Of a DNA stretch of 64,000 nucleotides, positions 9,129-18,827 are shown piece by piece. The stretch is from CAWGCE01 sp964480915 (lineage in GTDB: Bacteria; Planctomycetota; Planctomycetia; Pirellulales; Pirellulaceae). Position numbers and translations under genes: made by a program. The stretch covers positions 1 to 64,000 of the forward strand of contig CAYZRS010000010.1 in NCBI GenBank assembly GCA_964480915.1. The letters are read 5' to 3'. The notes under the pieces were generated by a model. That model did not search any database. It worked only from the letters and a program-made list of their open reading frames with translations, and was not told the origin of the DNA. Positions within the stretch are counted from its first letter, which is position 1. Each line of letters opens with the position of its first letter.

Positions 9129-10586
9129 TTAGCTGCTGAGCGCTTTCGCTACATCGGTTCGATAAGCTGCCAGCGCCGGTAGGAACCCCACAATGATAGC
9201 CAACAGGATGAGCCCAGGGATCAACAAAAACTCGGAAGATATTCCCCAATCCATTATCGACGAATTTCCCAAGAATGCCAAAGGCTGAACTTTGGGGGCA
9301 AAATCGAAAACTCCGATCGAAACACCGGTCTGATCCTCGACAACAGGGCTAGCAAGGCCTCCAACCAGCAAATGGCCGCCGAACCAGCCGAGCAACCCCC
9401 CGCCGAGCGATAGCAAAACCGACTCTAACAATACGATCGACATGACGGTCCGCTTACCTGCCCCCAAAGAACGGATCACGGCAATTTCATGCTTCCGCTC
9501 GCTCATCGAGTTGTAGATGCTAACCAAGATGCTGATGCCCGACACGATGCAAATCATGATCGTCAGCATCAAGAACATCCATTTTACAGGATTCACGATC
9601 TTACTAAACAGATTGTAGATTTCCGAAATCGGCGTGACAGCCCGCGCGAATTTGTCCTTGTTGATCGTCCGTTTGAGTCCCGGCGCCAAGTACTCGTTCG
9701 CCGTCCGCAGCAAAACCGAAGTCACTTCCCGCTGTGCCAAAGGTAACGGCCGCAGATTGAATCGGTCTTCCGAAATACGGCAGACCGATTTGTCGTATTG
9801 TAAGTCGAGCGGAATGTTCTTGAACTGCACTAACTCTTCGTCGCTTTTGACCGTGGGCGGTTTGATCGGATTGCCCTCTTCGTCCTCTTCGACTTTGGCA
9901 TGACCTTCCAACAAGAAAAAGCCTTCCATATTCACGAAGACCGCTCGGTCGTTCGGCGTCCCTGACGACTTGAGCACACCCACGACAAAGAACTCGTCAT
10001 GAACATCGCCGTCGGGCGTTCCGTGAGTCGGGCTGAACGTGTCGCCCACTTTCAATCCGCTGTCCTTCGCGACCTTCGCACCGACAACCGCTTCGAAGTA
10101 ACCATGCTCGGCACTCTTCACTTGGAAGTTCCGCCCCGACGCGATCTCGTACTTCCGACCTTTTTCCACGTCGTATTCAAAATCGTCAAACAGTGCCGGC
10201 ACCGTACCGATGACGCGGAACTCTTGAAAGTAATCGCCCAAGCAGAGCGGAATCGCGAACGTGGCATAGTCGGCGAACTTGCCATCTTTCCCGTCGGGCC
10301 GGTCCGCGGCCGGCAAGAATTGCTGGTAGTACCAATACGGAATGTTCTCGACCGGCTTACTAAGGTAGTAGACCGTATTCAACGTCATCTGCAGATCGCC
10401 ACCGTTGGCGCCCACGATCATGTTGTATCCTAGCGACGCATTGCTGCGGAACGATTCGGTAACGATGCCGCTCATTAGCAGCACTCCGACCACAAGCATC
10501 ACACCCAATGCCATGCTGATCATGGTCAACATCGAAGCAAGCCAGCGTTGCTGAATGCTACGCCAAGCGATCTTGAATAAGCTCAT
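9129..10586 (-). CDS. FtsX/MacB-type ABC transporter permease
   Basis: A 485-residue permease of the LolC/MacB/FtsX class. It has an N-terminal membrane helix (about 18-40), a large MacB_PCD-like periplasmic domain, and an FtsX domain with three helices in the last 150 residues, including SIYNSMSERKHEIAVIRSLGA, the family's typical coupling region. Such proteins work with a separate ATPase in lipoprotein transport, efflux or mechanotransmission. No ATPase gene lies next to it here: the upstream neighbour is DUF58, 48 nt away. The partner must be encoded elsewhere. The substrate cannot be told from sequence. Confidence 0.88.
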   Translation of the reverse strand: MSLFKIAWRSIQQRWLASMLTMISMALGVMLVVGVLLMSGIVTESFRSNASLGYNMIVGANGGDLQMTLNTVYYLSKPVENIPYWYYQQFLPAADRPDGKDGKFADYATFAIPLCLGDYFQEFRVIGTVPALFDDFEYDVEKGRKYEIASGRNFQVKSAEHGYFEAVVGAKVAKDSGLKVGDTFSPTHGTPDGDVHDEFFVVGVLKSSGTPNDRAVFVNMEGFFLLEGHAKVEEDEEGNPIKPPTVKSDEELVQFKNIPLDLQYDKSVCRISEDRFNLRPLPLAQREVTSVLLRTANEYLAPGLKRTINKDKFARAVTPISEIYNLFSKIVNPVKWMFLMLTIMICIVSGISILVSIYNSMSERKHEIAVIRSLGAGKRTVMSIVLLESVLLSLGGGLLGWFGGHLLVGGLASPVVEDQTGVSIGVFDFAPKVQPLAFLGNSSIMDWGISSEFLLIPGLILLAIIVGFLPALAAYRTDVAKALSS

Positions 10587-10634
10587 AAGAATCCAACGTC
10601 TCGAACCGTTACATTTGCGGGGCCGCGCGAGCGA

Positions 10635-12059
10635 CTACAACAAATGGCGGGCCTTGATTTCCAAATATTGGTTGACCAGTGTTGCCGTCATGTCTTCGGG
10701 AAACGTATCCATCGCCAAAACACCCTGGTGTTCCAGCTCGGAAAGCACATGATGACGCCATGTCAGTATCTCCGCTGCGGCGGCCGAGCGGTACAGCTCT
10801 TCGCCCCGCACGACCGTTTGGTCGGCCAGGTCAAAAAGGCCTCGATCTCGCAACAAGATACCGATCGGTAAATGCCGACCCACCATTGTGCCCAAGTATT
10901 GCTGGATCTGAAGGGCATTTACCTCATCAATGACGTTCGTCATCAGAACTACGAGCGAACGCTTGCGGCAGTTCTTCGACAAATGCAAAAACGCCTCGTC
11001 GTAGCGGGATTCGACCAAATTCGGGAAACGATCGAAAGAGGCGTGGAGCAGCTGATTCATTTGATTCATGCCCCCGTGCGGCGGGACATACGTGTGGACT
11101 CGATCGGAAAATGTCAGCATTCCCACAGAATCACCCTGCCGCAAAGCGACATAACTGAGCATCAACATCGCGTTGAGCGAATGATCCAGCAGGCTGACGC
11201 CGCTCGATTCGTTCGTCATCATCCGCCCGCAATCGATGAGAAACACGATCCGCTGGCTCTGGCTGGTTTGAAAATCTTTGACCGTCAGCTTGTTGCGCCG
11301 AGCGGTGCTCCGCCAATCGATATGCTTGTAGTTGTCATCAGGCGTGTAATCGCGGAGCCGTTCGAAATCGTTGTCCTGCCCCACGCGACGAGTCCGGCGG
11401 ACACCCATCAGGCTGAGTCGATTGGTGCGAGCCAAGATCGCATACTTCGCCAACTGGTGCATGTCGGGATAGACGTTCACCAAGCTGTGACAGGGATACT
11501 CGAAGTAACGCTGCCACAGCCCCAGCCGACTGAAGACTTTCACATAGACTTTTTCCATTTCGAACGAACCCCGTTCGGTCGCTGACAGGTCGTATCCCAA
11601 AGTGGCTCGTCCTTGCTGCGGAATTTGCAGTGCAAACTGGTCGGGATCACTCGACACGTGCGGTGGAAAGTCGTCACGGACAGCCACTCGCTGCGGCCGG
11701 TACGACACATTCGACACAAGGAGGGTGACTTGATGCGGTTTTTGCAGCGAGGCAATCCGCTGCGTTTCCCGCTCAACGCGAAAGTGCGTCCACCGCGGCA
11801 GCATGAACACGTCAACCGCTGCGACAATAAGGATCACCAGATCGACCGTAAGCACGAGTGGCAAGATATCTTGTCGCAGAAGAAGAGCAAACGTCAGTGC
11901 GCAAGGGAGCCCGACCAACGCCACAAGTGGCTTGCTGGGAAAGATTCGCCACAGAGCGGCCAGGACGACCAGCGGAAGCGCCACGATCAGCAACAACAGC
12001 AACGGCAATTGCTGAAGCTCGTTCGCCAAAGGCTCTAACCACTGCATCAAGGCGCTCAT
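10635..12059 (-). CDS. DUF58 domain protein
   Basis: A 474-residue protein with two N-terminal membrane helices (about 15-65) and a DUF58 region containing the signature DYTPDDNYKHIDWRSTARR, followed by a von Willebrand A-like fold. DUF58 proteins are nearly always encoded beside MoxR ATPases and are thought to be their partners. ATG 12059 overlaps the moxR stop as ATGA. The longer in-frame reading to 12293 lies inside moxR and is not credible. It belongs to the RDD-SpoIIM-DUF4129-DUF4350-MoxR cluster. Confidence 0.92.
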   Translation of the reverse strand: MSALMQWLEPLANELQQLPLLLLLIVALPLVVLAALWRIFPSKPLVALVGLPCALTFALLLRQDILPLVLTVDLVILIVAAVDVFMLPRWTHFRVERETQRIASLQKPHQVTLLVSNVSYRPQRVAVRDDFPPHVSSDPDQFALQIPQQGRATLGYDLSATERGSFEMEKVYVKVFSRLGLWQRYFEYPCHSLVNVYPDMHQLAKYAILARTNRLSLMGVRRTRRVGQDNDFERLRDYTPDDNYKHIDWRSTARRNKLTVKDFQTSQSQRIVFLIDCGRMMTNESSGVSLLDHSLNAMLMLSYVALRQGDSVGMLTFSDRVHTYVPPHGGMNQMNQLLHASFDRFPNLVESRYDEAFLHLSKNCRKRSLVVLMTNVIDEVNALQIQQYLGTMVGRHLPIGILLRDRGLFDLADQTVVRGEELYRSAAAAEILTWRHHVLSELEHQGVLAMDTFPEDMTATLVNQYLEIKARHLL

Positions 12060-13084
12060 AGCCGCGGAACCTCGATGGTTTGCAGCAGTTGCTCCAGCAG
12101 ACCGTCGACCGTGTACCCTTCCACTTCCGCTTCCGCATTCAGGATGACTCGGTGACGCAACGTCGGCAGCGCCAATTGAACGACGTCGTCGGGAACGGCG
12201 TAGTCGCGGCCTTGAAATGCGGCCAAAGTCCGCGCGCCCTGCATCAGCGCAATTCCGGCTCGCGGCGAAGCGCCCATGTGGAACTGGGGCCAATCCCGAG
12301 TCAGCCGGACGACTTGATTGATATATTCGACGAGCTTCGGATCGACCCGCACCGACGCGTTGGCCGAGGTGATGTCTAGAATCTGCTGAGGCGAGGCGAC
12401 CGTTTCGACGGTCCGATCGAGCATGTCACTCAGGTCGACCTGCCGGCTGTGCAATTCGAGGATGTTGGCCTCCTCTTCGACACTCGGATAATTGGCCACG
12501 AGCTTGAACATGAAGCGATCCAGCTGAGCTTCGGGCAAGTTGTAAGTACCTTCCGACTCAATCGGATTCTGAGTCGCCAACACCAGAAACGGACGTTCGA
12601 TTTCGTGGCTCGTCCCGTCGACGGTCACTCGGTACTCCTGCATGATCTCCAAGAGAGCAGCGTGCGTCTTGGCAGGTGACCGGTTGATTTCGTCGGCCAA
12701 CAGCAACTGAGTAAACACAGGACCCGAGCGAAAACGAAACTCTTGCGTCTTCATGTCGAAGATCGGAGCGCCCGTAATATCGGACGGCATCAGATCGGCG
12801 GTAAATTGAATGCGGCCAAATTTGCAGCCGAGCACTTTGCCCAGCGTCCGCACGAAGAGCGTCTTCCCCAGGCCGGGAACGCTTTCGATCAGGACATGCC
12901 CGCTGGAGAACAGCGCTACGAGCGTTCCCAAGACTAACTCGTCTTGGCCGACATAGACCTTGCCAATCTCGCCGATGATCCGGTCAAACAACCGCTTGGT
13001 CGGCGTGTCGGCGGCTGCAATCAGCGGTTCGTTGCTGATTGGTTGGCTGGATGGTGCGTTTTCTGGTTGAGCTTCTTCGTTCAT
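12056..13084 (-). CDS. MoxR-family AAA+ ATPase
   Basis: A 342-residue AAA+ ATPase. The Walker A motif is in SVPGLGKT, Walker B in LLADEINR, and the sensor region in LATQNPIESEGTYNLPEAQLDRF, all typical of MoxR proteins. These act as chaperones for insertion of cofactors or assembly of protein complexes, usually with a DUF58/VWA partner. The ATG at 13084 follows the DUF4350 stop by 2 nt, and the stop overlaps the DUF58 start by 4 nt. It is the only recognisable ATPase in the cluster. Target proteins are unknown. Confidence 0.95.
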   Translation of the reverse strand: MNEEAQPENAPSSQPISNEPLIAAADTPTKRLFDRIIGEIGKVYVGQDELVLGTLVALFSSGHVLIESVPGLGKTLFVRTLGKVLGCKFGRIQFTADLMPSDITGAPIFDMKTQEFRFRSGPVFTQLLLADEINRSPAKTHAALLEIMQEYRVTVDGTSHEIERPFLVLATQNPIESEGTYNLPEAQLDRFMFKLVANYPSVEEEANILELHSRQVDLSDMLDRTVETVASPQQILDITSANASVRVDPKLVEYINQVVRLTRDWPQFHMGASPRAGIALMQGARTLAAFQGRDYAVPDDVVQLALPTLRHRVILNAEAEVEGYTVDGLLEQLLQTIEVPRL

Positions 13085-13086
13085 GA

Positions 13087-14511
13087 CTATTGACCTGATT
13101 CGTTGTCCGCATCGGGTGTGGGGTTGTAAATCGGTGGAGGTGGTGCCGGCGAATGGGCGGTGGAGCCGGTCTCGCTGGCAGTGTTCTGTTGGGAAATCAT
13201 AGGATCGGCCGAAGGCGGTGCACCGTACGTTGGGTTGGCCGGCACGGCGGGGGAGACCGGAGCAAACGGGTTTCCATCGGCTGTCTGCGGAACCGTTACT
13301 GGTTGCTCTTGGTCACCCCTGTTTTCAGACGGGTCGTCGGTTTGAGCCTGTCCACTGTCACGACGGACTTTTGTCCAGTAGTAGTCACGACGAGCTCGCG
13401 CGTAATCCACATCACCCGTGCGAGCCAATAACTCGCCCAGCGCCACCACGTGCCTGCGGAAATCGCTGCGGACAACTTCTACCACGGGCTGCGGACGCCC
13501 AAAGATGGGAAACACAGCACAGCAAAAGAACATCCCCAACACCGTCAGATGCAGGAGAATACTGTTAAACGGGCGCACGGTGAAGGCTTCCAATGCATGA
13601 TGCCGCGACTTGCCATCAGATATCGTCGGACCATCCGCGCCCGTTTCCAAAAAGACAATACGGTTCGCGGAGGCGCACTCGTTCACCAACTGCTCGGCAA
13701 TCAAGCGGTTATCGGGCTTTGCCAGCGGCAAGTTCAGCAGCCAAGCTCCACTCGAAAACGCAACGACGCGACTGTCGCCCCAATGGTTCCGGCGATATTC
13801 GGCGACCAGCGTTTGATCACCATCGCTCAACAAGGGAATCCAACGATCCGAAACCTCCACCACATCTTCAGACAGGGCCACGTCATCGTCACGAGGAAGA
13901 ATGTGGGTACGTGTCACGGCACGCGATCGCCGTTCGTTCGAATCGTCAATAGTGAACAGCCACTTCCAGTCGCCACCGTCAACCTGTCGCTCGCTCGGGA
14001 CAGTACGCTCCAAGCGAAACCAATCGCAATCACCTGCCAACGGCAATGCCTCGCCAAACACGTCGGCCCGAGTGATCGCTCGCGCCAATTCACGCTGAGT
14101 CACCACATCGTCCGGGCTGGTGGCCGCCATCTGTTGCCAGTAATCGAGCGCACCTTGGTAGTCTTTCACGACGTAGATCAGACGTCGACCTGGCTGTTGC
14201 GTCAGCCAGGAATCAAAGTACCGCGTGACGGTGCGACGAGGCAGGTCGCTATCGTTCGGAACCCAGACGACGACGTCCGCATTCTCCACCAAATCGCCCA
14301 ACCGGCGAGAGACCGAAACACGATGCCCCGATTGGCGAAACAGTTTTGCGAGTGCCGAAGTGCCATTCACACTGCTGAGCGCGCTGCCCGCCGAACGTCC
14401 ATATTCGGTCGATAAACCGGGCGGTTGCAAACAACCGGCACAGCACGCCAACAGCAGCACTGCACAAAACAACGTCGGTCGGTCTGCAACGGGGAGGCGA
14501 CTTCTGTTCAA
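13087..14511 (-). CDS. DUF4350 domain lipoprotein
   Basis: About 474 residues if started at TTG 14511, which overlaps the upstream stop as TTGA. That start gives a lipoprotein-like signal (LLLACCAGC). An N-terminal DUF4350 domain (STEYGRSAGSALSSVNGTSA, then VVVWVPNDSD) is followed by a long exported region, a hydrophobic segment near residue 320 (ILLHLTVLGMFFCCAVFPIF), and a proline-rich tail. DUF4350 proteins are regular members of MoxR/DUF58/DUF4129 clusters, and their function is not established. A reading from 14592 would run deep into the previous gene, so I prefer the TTG. The start is less certain than the gene. Confidence 0.82.
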   Translation of the reverse strand: MNRSRLPVADRPTLFCAVLLLACCAGCLQPPGLSTEYGRSAGSALSSVNGTSALAKLFRQSGHRVSVSRRLGDLVENADVVVWVPNDSDLPRRTVTRYFDSWLTQQPGRRLIYVVKDYQGALDYWQQMAATSPDDVVTQRELARAITRADVFGEALPLAGDCDWFRLERTVPSERQVDGGDWKWLFTIDDSNERRSRAVTRTHILPRDDDVALSEDVVEVSDRWIPLLSDGDQTLVAEYRRNHWGDSRVVAFSSGAWLLNLPLAKPDNRLIAEQLVNECASANRIVFLETGADGPTISDGKSRHHALEAFTVRPFNSILLHLTVLGMFFCCAVFPIFGRPQPVVEVVRSDFRRHVVALGELLARTGDVDYARARRDYYWTKVRRDSGQAQTDDPSENRGDQEQPVTVPQTADGNPFAPVSPAVPANPTYGAPPSADPMISQQNTASETGSTAHSPAPPPPIYNPTPDADNESGQ

Positions 14512-15365
14512 TGGACTGCCCCCACGCGGAGGCCAACGTTCTCTTGCAATGGTGAATCGACCAGTCGTTCGAAATGCTCGATCTGGTTCCAAAGCGCATC
14601 GAATCTTATTCGGTCGATGGGATGGTCTCCAAAGAAATAATCTTCGAACGCCACCATCGTGTTGCCAACAATCCGTTTGAGTTCGTGATGGGAGCGGATC
14701 TCTCGCAGGTACTGACGATTCGTTTTCCCTTTGGTGAGACGGATAAACTGCTTCTTGTCCAATTGAATCAGCTGGTAGCTAAACAAATAGACCAACGCCT
14801 TCCCATAGCTGCCCGCCTGTCGTAAGCGACTCGCTTCGGACAGCAGATCGGTGCGGGCCACTTTCACGTCAAACGGCAGATTCTCGATTCGTTCCGCGTC
14901 CGATCGACGATTGTCGCTATCGTTGGCCTGACCGCGTGTCGGTCCGCCGAATCCTTCGCTCTCTAAGTAGGTACGAATCAGCATGATGATGATCGCAACC
15001 ACTAATCCTATCAGCAGTACCCAGGCGCAGATTTCAAAAATGGTACCGAAGAGATCCCCGATGCTGAAATTCCAGTCTTTATTCCACTTCCAATCGGGCA
15101 CCAGGTCAGGCCATTCCCAGTTTTTGATGTGCGGCGGCTTTCCGGAACCGGGCAGCACGATCTCTTGAAGCTGGCCCGTTTCCGCATCGAGCCACGGGAA
15201 ATTGGCCGCATCTTGCAGCGCTCGCTCAGCCGCTTGCCCCGGTTCGTCCGCACATGCAGTGACGCGGCAGAAAAGCAAAGCGGCAGTCAGCAGCAAACAG
15301 ACCCGCAGCGCCGATCGCATCACGATCGTAAGAGAAGCCAGGGCACGACGTCGGGCAGCAGTCAT
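14508..15365 (-). CDS. DUF4129 domain membrane protein
   Basis: A 285-residue protein with a signal sequence (SALRVCLLLTAALLFCRVTA), a short exported segment, a central membrane helix (about 125-147), and a cytoplasmic C-terminal DUF4129-like region containing SEASRLRQAGSYGKALVYLF and RLTKGKTNRQYLREI. The latter resembles the usual R-x-T-NREYL core. ATG 15365 overlaps the upstream stop by 4 nt; the in-frame reading to 15554 lies inside that gene. It probably works with the MoxR and DUF58 products at the membrane; this is known only by gene association. Confidence 0.85.
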   Translation of the reverse strand: MTAARRRALASLTIVMRSALRVCLLLTAALLFCRVTACADEPGQAAERALQDAANFPWLDAETGQLQEIVLPGSGKPPHIKNWEWPDLVPDWKWNKDWNFSIGDLFGTIFEICAWVLLIGLVVAIIIMLIRTYLESEGFGGPTRGQANDSDNRRSDAERIENLPFDVKVARTDLLSEASRLRQAGSYGKALVYLFSYQLIQLDKKQFIRLTKGKTNRQYLREIRSHHELKRIVGNTMVAFEDYFFGDHPIDRIRFDALWNQIEHFERLVDSPLQENVGLRVGAVH

Positions 15366-16252
15366 CGAGTTGCAACGCCCCTTTCGCCAGCTACTTGATC
15401 CGCAGCACCCGCCATCACCAAATTCACTTCCCAACCTTCGCGGCGGATCCGCAAATCGAGGTAACTGAGAAATCGGACGACCGCAAAGTAACCGGTCACC
15501 AGCCAAATGGCGGCCGGCAAACAGACATGCATCATGACCGGCCCCCAAGACCAATCAAATAGCAACATCCCAAAGCAAAACCAGATCGACATGACGACCG
15601 AAATCGTCAGCGGGATCGCAATGCAGGCGCCGCCCATCCACCTGCCAAACAGGTCGCCCGAATTGGGGCTGTGCAGCGAGTGATTCCGACCTTTGACCGT
15701 TTTTCGCCGTTCGGGTGACCGCAACGGACTGCGCTCCAGCAGAATAATCTCGTTCAGATATGGTCGAAATGCACGAATGGCGAGTGAGTAAAACGCCAGC
15801 ATTAAAATCCAAAACTCCTGCCCCGAATACTCATCCAGTCGTGGGATGTAATACGCCAACACCCAAGAGAGTCCGATACCGCGACGAATGAGATGGCACC
15901 AGATGATCCGCCAAGACGCTTTCCAAGCAGCCGAAAACACCTCCGGAGGACGAGGCCTGGCCATAAACACCGCCTGCCCAATGAACGTGGTCAGGAAGAG
16001 GGAAGCCAGCGGCGCCTGAATCACAATCAGACAGGTCATCGCCGATACGAATCGCCATATTGCTAACTCGTCTGGCGAATCCATCACCATCCAGCGAAGC
16101 AGCCACCAATTCAAAAGCGCCAGCGGCAACACAGCGGTCAGCAGCGACAACATCAATGGAATGCAGTAAGTCACACCGACACGCAAAGCCAAATCGAGGA
16201 TGTCGATCAGACTCCGTTCACGAATCACGATCTGCGTTTGATCTTGCCTCAT
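15362..16252 (-). CDS. multi-pass membrane protein of the MoxR/DUF58 cluster
   Basis: A 296-residue protein with about six hydrophobic segments, for example near residues 28-55, 63-85, 140-160, 208-230 and 238-262. I recognise no family beyond resemblance to the membrane proteins usually found between SpoIIM and DUF4129 genes. It overlaps both neighbours by ATGA, so it is very likely co-translated with them. Its role is unknown. Confidence 0.8.
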   Translation of the reverse strand: MRQDQTQIVIRERSLIDILDLALRVGVTYCIPLMLSLLTAVLPLALLNWWLLRWMVMDSPDELAIWRFVSAMTCLIVIQAPLASLFLTTFIGQAVFMARPRPPEVFSAAWKASWRIIWCHLIRRGIGLSWVLAYYIPRLDEYSGQEFWILMLAFYSLAIRAFRPYLNEIILLERSPLRSPERRKTVKGRNHSLHSPNSGDLFGRWMGGACIAIPLTISVVMSIWFCFGMLLFDWSWGPVMMHVCLPAAIWLVTGYFAVVRFLSYLDLRIRREGWEVNLVMAGAADQVAGERGVATR

Positions 16253-17226
16253 GTGGTCGATTCCTCAGGGTAGCCGAGCACAATGAAGTAGGCCGTAATG
16301 ACCCCGCTACTGACGATCGCAACGACCGCCTTAATCGCATAGGGCAGTCCGGAGGGCGACAAGAACGCTTCGATCATCGCGGCCAAGAAGAACAGTACCA
16401 TCGCGGCCCCCATGACGGGCATCGTCTGTTGAGCCGCCTTGCGTAGCGAGGCGACGCGGCTCAACCCGTCGGTGAAAACCCACGAGTACCCCAGCCTCAA
16501 CCCGGCACCTGCCGAGAGCACGATCGCTGTGAGTTCACACGGACCGTGCGCGGTCACAAAGTGAAAGAAATTTGCGCCCGCTTCAATGCCTGGACGCGAC
16601 ATGTACCCAAAAATCGCACCCAAATGGGCCGCATTGAAAATCGTGACGAGCAGACCGGGCAATACCAACAACCCGCCAGCAAAACACTGCAAACCGATCC
16701 CTGTGTTATGCCAAATATAGAACCCGGCCATTTGCGGATTAACGATGCCGTCTCGACCTTGAATCGGATTGGCAAAGTTGTCTTCCAGATGCTCTAGCAT
16801 CGGCTCGGTCACCATCGATTCGGCGAACGTGGGCCACCCCTCTTCGTCTCCCGCCAGTGCCGCTGCCGCGACGAAGACGCCCCAAAACAAGCAGAATGCC
16901 ACCTGCACACAGCGATCATGAAAAATCCGCCGCGGAACGTCACGGAACAAAGTCTCAACCCAGCTCCCCACATCGAACGAACGGGACCGATACAGTTGAT
17001 TGTGAGCTCGCCCGACCAATTGATGCAAATACTGGATCGTGCGCGGTGGCAACTGATACGAATCGGCCAGCGCCAAGTCGGCGCAGACCGACCGGTACAT
17101 GGCAGCAAACTTGGCCACATCGTGTGCCGCCATTTTCGACTTACGACGGTTTTCCATGTGGGCGCACATTTGCTCCAACTCGCGCCAGTGCGTCTGCCGT
17201 TGCTTCAGTAATTCCGACACTTTCAT
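16249..17226 (-). CDS. SpoIIM-like integral membrane protein
   Basis: A 325-residue protein of the stage II sporulation M (DUF95) family. A cytoplasmic N-terminal helical region contains YHLHQLVGRAHNQLY-like sequence, and about six membrane helices follow, with FYIWHNTGIGLQCFAGG and FFHFVTAHGPCELTAIVLSAG, the characteristic family segments. Sporulation is not implied: in planctomycetes and actinobacteria SpoIIM-like proteins accompany RDD, MoxR and DUF58 genes. It lies 24 nt after the RDD gene and overlaps the next gene by 4 nt. Confidence 0.9.
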   Translation of the reverse strand: MKVSELLKQRQTHWRELEQMCAHMENRRKSKMAAHDVAKFAAMYRSVCADLALADSYQLPPRTIQYLHQLVGRAHNQLYRSRSFDVGSWVETLFRDVPRRIFHDRCVQVAFCLFWGVFVAAAALAGDEEGWPTFAESMVTEPMLEHLEDNFANPIQGRDGIVNPQMAGFYIWHNTGIGLQCFAGGLLVLPGLLVTIFNAAHLGAIFGYMSRPGIEAGANFFHFVTAHGPCELTAIVLSAGAGLRLGYSWVFTDGLSRVASLRKAAQQTMPVMGAAMVLFFLAAMIEAFLSPSGLPYAIKAVVAIVSSGVITAYFIVLGYPEESTT

Positions 17227-17250
17227 GATGTCTATCGCTTGTGGGCAATG

Positions 17251-18216
17251 TTAGAGGGAAACTTCCGGAGGCGGTTCGGGTGGCGATCCGGGCTGTTGCG
17301 AAACCGGCGGGGCATCTTCGAGGGTGAGCGGTGCTTCTGACTTAACGCCGGCTAACTCCAACATACCAGGCGCGTCACTGGGCAGTTCGGCCGTCGCCCG
17401 GTCGGAGATGAACGTCCGATGGTAGAGGGCACAGACCAGCAAATCAGCACTGGTATTGGGCGGCAGACGGAACCGTTCGATCAGCGGGTCGGCCAATCGT
17501 TTCGCGATCTCTTCCCGCCGAGGTACTGAAAATGCTTTCCGCCGTTCGACATAGGTCGCCAAGGCGCGACTTACTTCGCGGCTCACTTGAAAACTGGGCG
17601 GAATCTGTTCTGCCAGTTCGACCAGTCCGTGCTCGTTCAGTTTCTGAACACCGACCATCCAGCTGCGATCTTCCACGACGACCATTGTGCCACCCACCAG
17701 ATCGCCAAGGCGCTGAAAACGGTGTGTCGAGGCAAAGCAGATGAGACCCAGCATACCGGTCGGAATCCCAAACACGGCCGCCTCTTCGATGAACGCTGAC
17801 AACGGCACGATGGGCATCATGTCGGCCGACCGCAAGATATTCCGCATCATCGCCTGCAAACCGTTGACCGGTTGGCCCGACGTGCTAAGAACCCGGATGC
17901 CCAGCAATCGCTTCCCCGGCGTCTGCCCATTCCAATAGGTCTCGAAGACGCCACCATAGAACCACTCGAGAAAGAACCACAGCAACAGCATGACGCCAGT
18001 GCCCAACGCTTCGATCAGTTCGCGAAAGAAACTGTTCGCCATCGCCCCCGAGAAGAAAAGAAGGATACCGACAAGCAGCCAGAATCCCATCCGAATCGCC
18101 ATGTCGATCGCAAAGGCCGGCAAACGGCGAAAGGGGCCAGCCACTTGATAGGTGAACGCAATATTCTCTGGCGTCACAATACGGATCGTCGTATCGAGTT
18201 GCTCGGAAGCGCGCAC
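17251..18216 (-). CDS. RDD family membrane protein
   Basis: A 321-residue protein. The N-terminal RDD domain holds three or four membrane helices, with the family's arginine and aspartates in PFRRLPAFAIDMAIRMGFW and GQTPGKRLLGIRVL. A cytoplasmic tail with a proline-rich end follows. The start is the GTG at 18216 because the conserved domain begins within 30 residues of it and no ATG precedes it; no strong ribosome binding site is visible. It is probably the first gene of the cluster that continues through MoxR and DUF58. Confidence 0.88.
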   Translation of the reverse strand: MRASEQLDTTIRIVTPENIAFTYQVAGPFRRLPAFAIDMAIRMGFWLLVGILLFFSGAMANSFFRELIEALGTGVMLLLWFFLEWFYGGVFETYWNGQTPGKRLLGIRVLSTSGQPVNGLQAMMRNILRSADMMPIVPLSAFIEEAAVFGIPTGMLGLICFASTHRFQRLGDLVGGTMVVVEDRSWMVGVQKLNEHGLVELAEQIPPSFQVSREVSRALATYVERRKAFSVPRREEIAKRLADPLIERFRLPPNTSADLLVCALYHRTFISDRATAELPSDAPGMLELAGVKSEAPLTLEDAPPVSQQPGSPPEPPPEVSL

Positions 18217-18302
18217 GGTTAGACTCGGTCGTGAGGAATGTTACCGAGCAGATTATTCGCACCCGAACGGCAAGACGCAAGTTAGGTCGGCCTGCGGCGG
18301 CC

Positions 18303-18827
18303 TTAGACCGACGCCACCGAGAGTTTTTCGGCGAAGTACCGCAAGATATCTCTTGCAGAAATGGCACCGACCGGACGGAACGACGCATCCACAACGGGTA
18401 TATGGCGATAGCCGCCGACATCCATCATCCGCACGGCAAACGCGATTTTAGCATTGAGCGGCAGCGACTGAGGATTGGGCGTCATGAACTGCGAAACGGC
18501 CGAATTGCCAATTTCGCTCGCGTCCGCACCAATTCGCATCAGCGAATCACGTTCGGTGAAGACACCAACCAAGCGGTCTGCCTCAACCACGAATACGCAC
18601 CCAATTCCTTTCTTGACCAAAAGATCAAGAACCTCGCTCACGGCCGTCTCGGGTGACACTGTAACGGGCGGTTTGGGATTTAACACCGCGATTCGGTCGC
18701 TGAGAACGCTCCGCTCGATATCCGAAGCAGGAGCGGTAATGTGTGCGTCAGCCAGCGTTTGCCCGCACTCCGCGCACGTATCCACACCTTCGATGTTGTC
18801 GGCCGAACAAAATGGACAGTTGATCAT
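18303..18827 (-). CDS. zinc-ribbon CBS-domain protein
   Basis: A 174-residue protein. An N-terminal zinc ribbon (CPFC near the start, CAEC about 15 residues later) is followed by a CBS pair; each CBS half ends in a VGVFTERDSL- or VGAISARDIL-type strand. CBS pairs bind adenine nucleotides or related ligands and regulate partner proteins. ATG 18827 overlaps the korB stop (ATGA) and has GGGAAG five bases upstream; an ATG at 18839 is the alternative. Coupling to korB suggests it senses the energy or redox state for the oxidoreductase, which is inference. A GC-rich hairpin-like stretch around 18283-18312 covers the stop codon. Confidence 0.88.
   Translation of the reverse strand: MINCPFCSADNIEGVDTCAECGQTLADAHITAPASDIERSVLSDRIAVLNPKPPVTVSPETAVSEVLDLLVKKGIGCVFVVEADRLVGVFTERDSLMRIGADASEIGNSAVSQFMTPNPQSLPLNAKIAFAVRMMDVGGYRHIPVVDASFRPVGAISARDILRYFAEKLSVASV

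Noticed and set aside
13450..14415. 321-codon open frame on the plus strand
   Set aside because: Antisense to the DUF4350 gene, without start signal or recognisable domain.
16249..17226. SpoIIM-like gene as evidence of sporulation
   Set aside because: The family occurs in non-sporulating planctomycetes and actinobacteria beside RDD/MoxR genes; no other sporulation gene is present.
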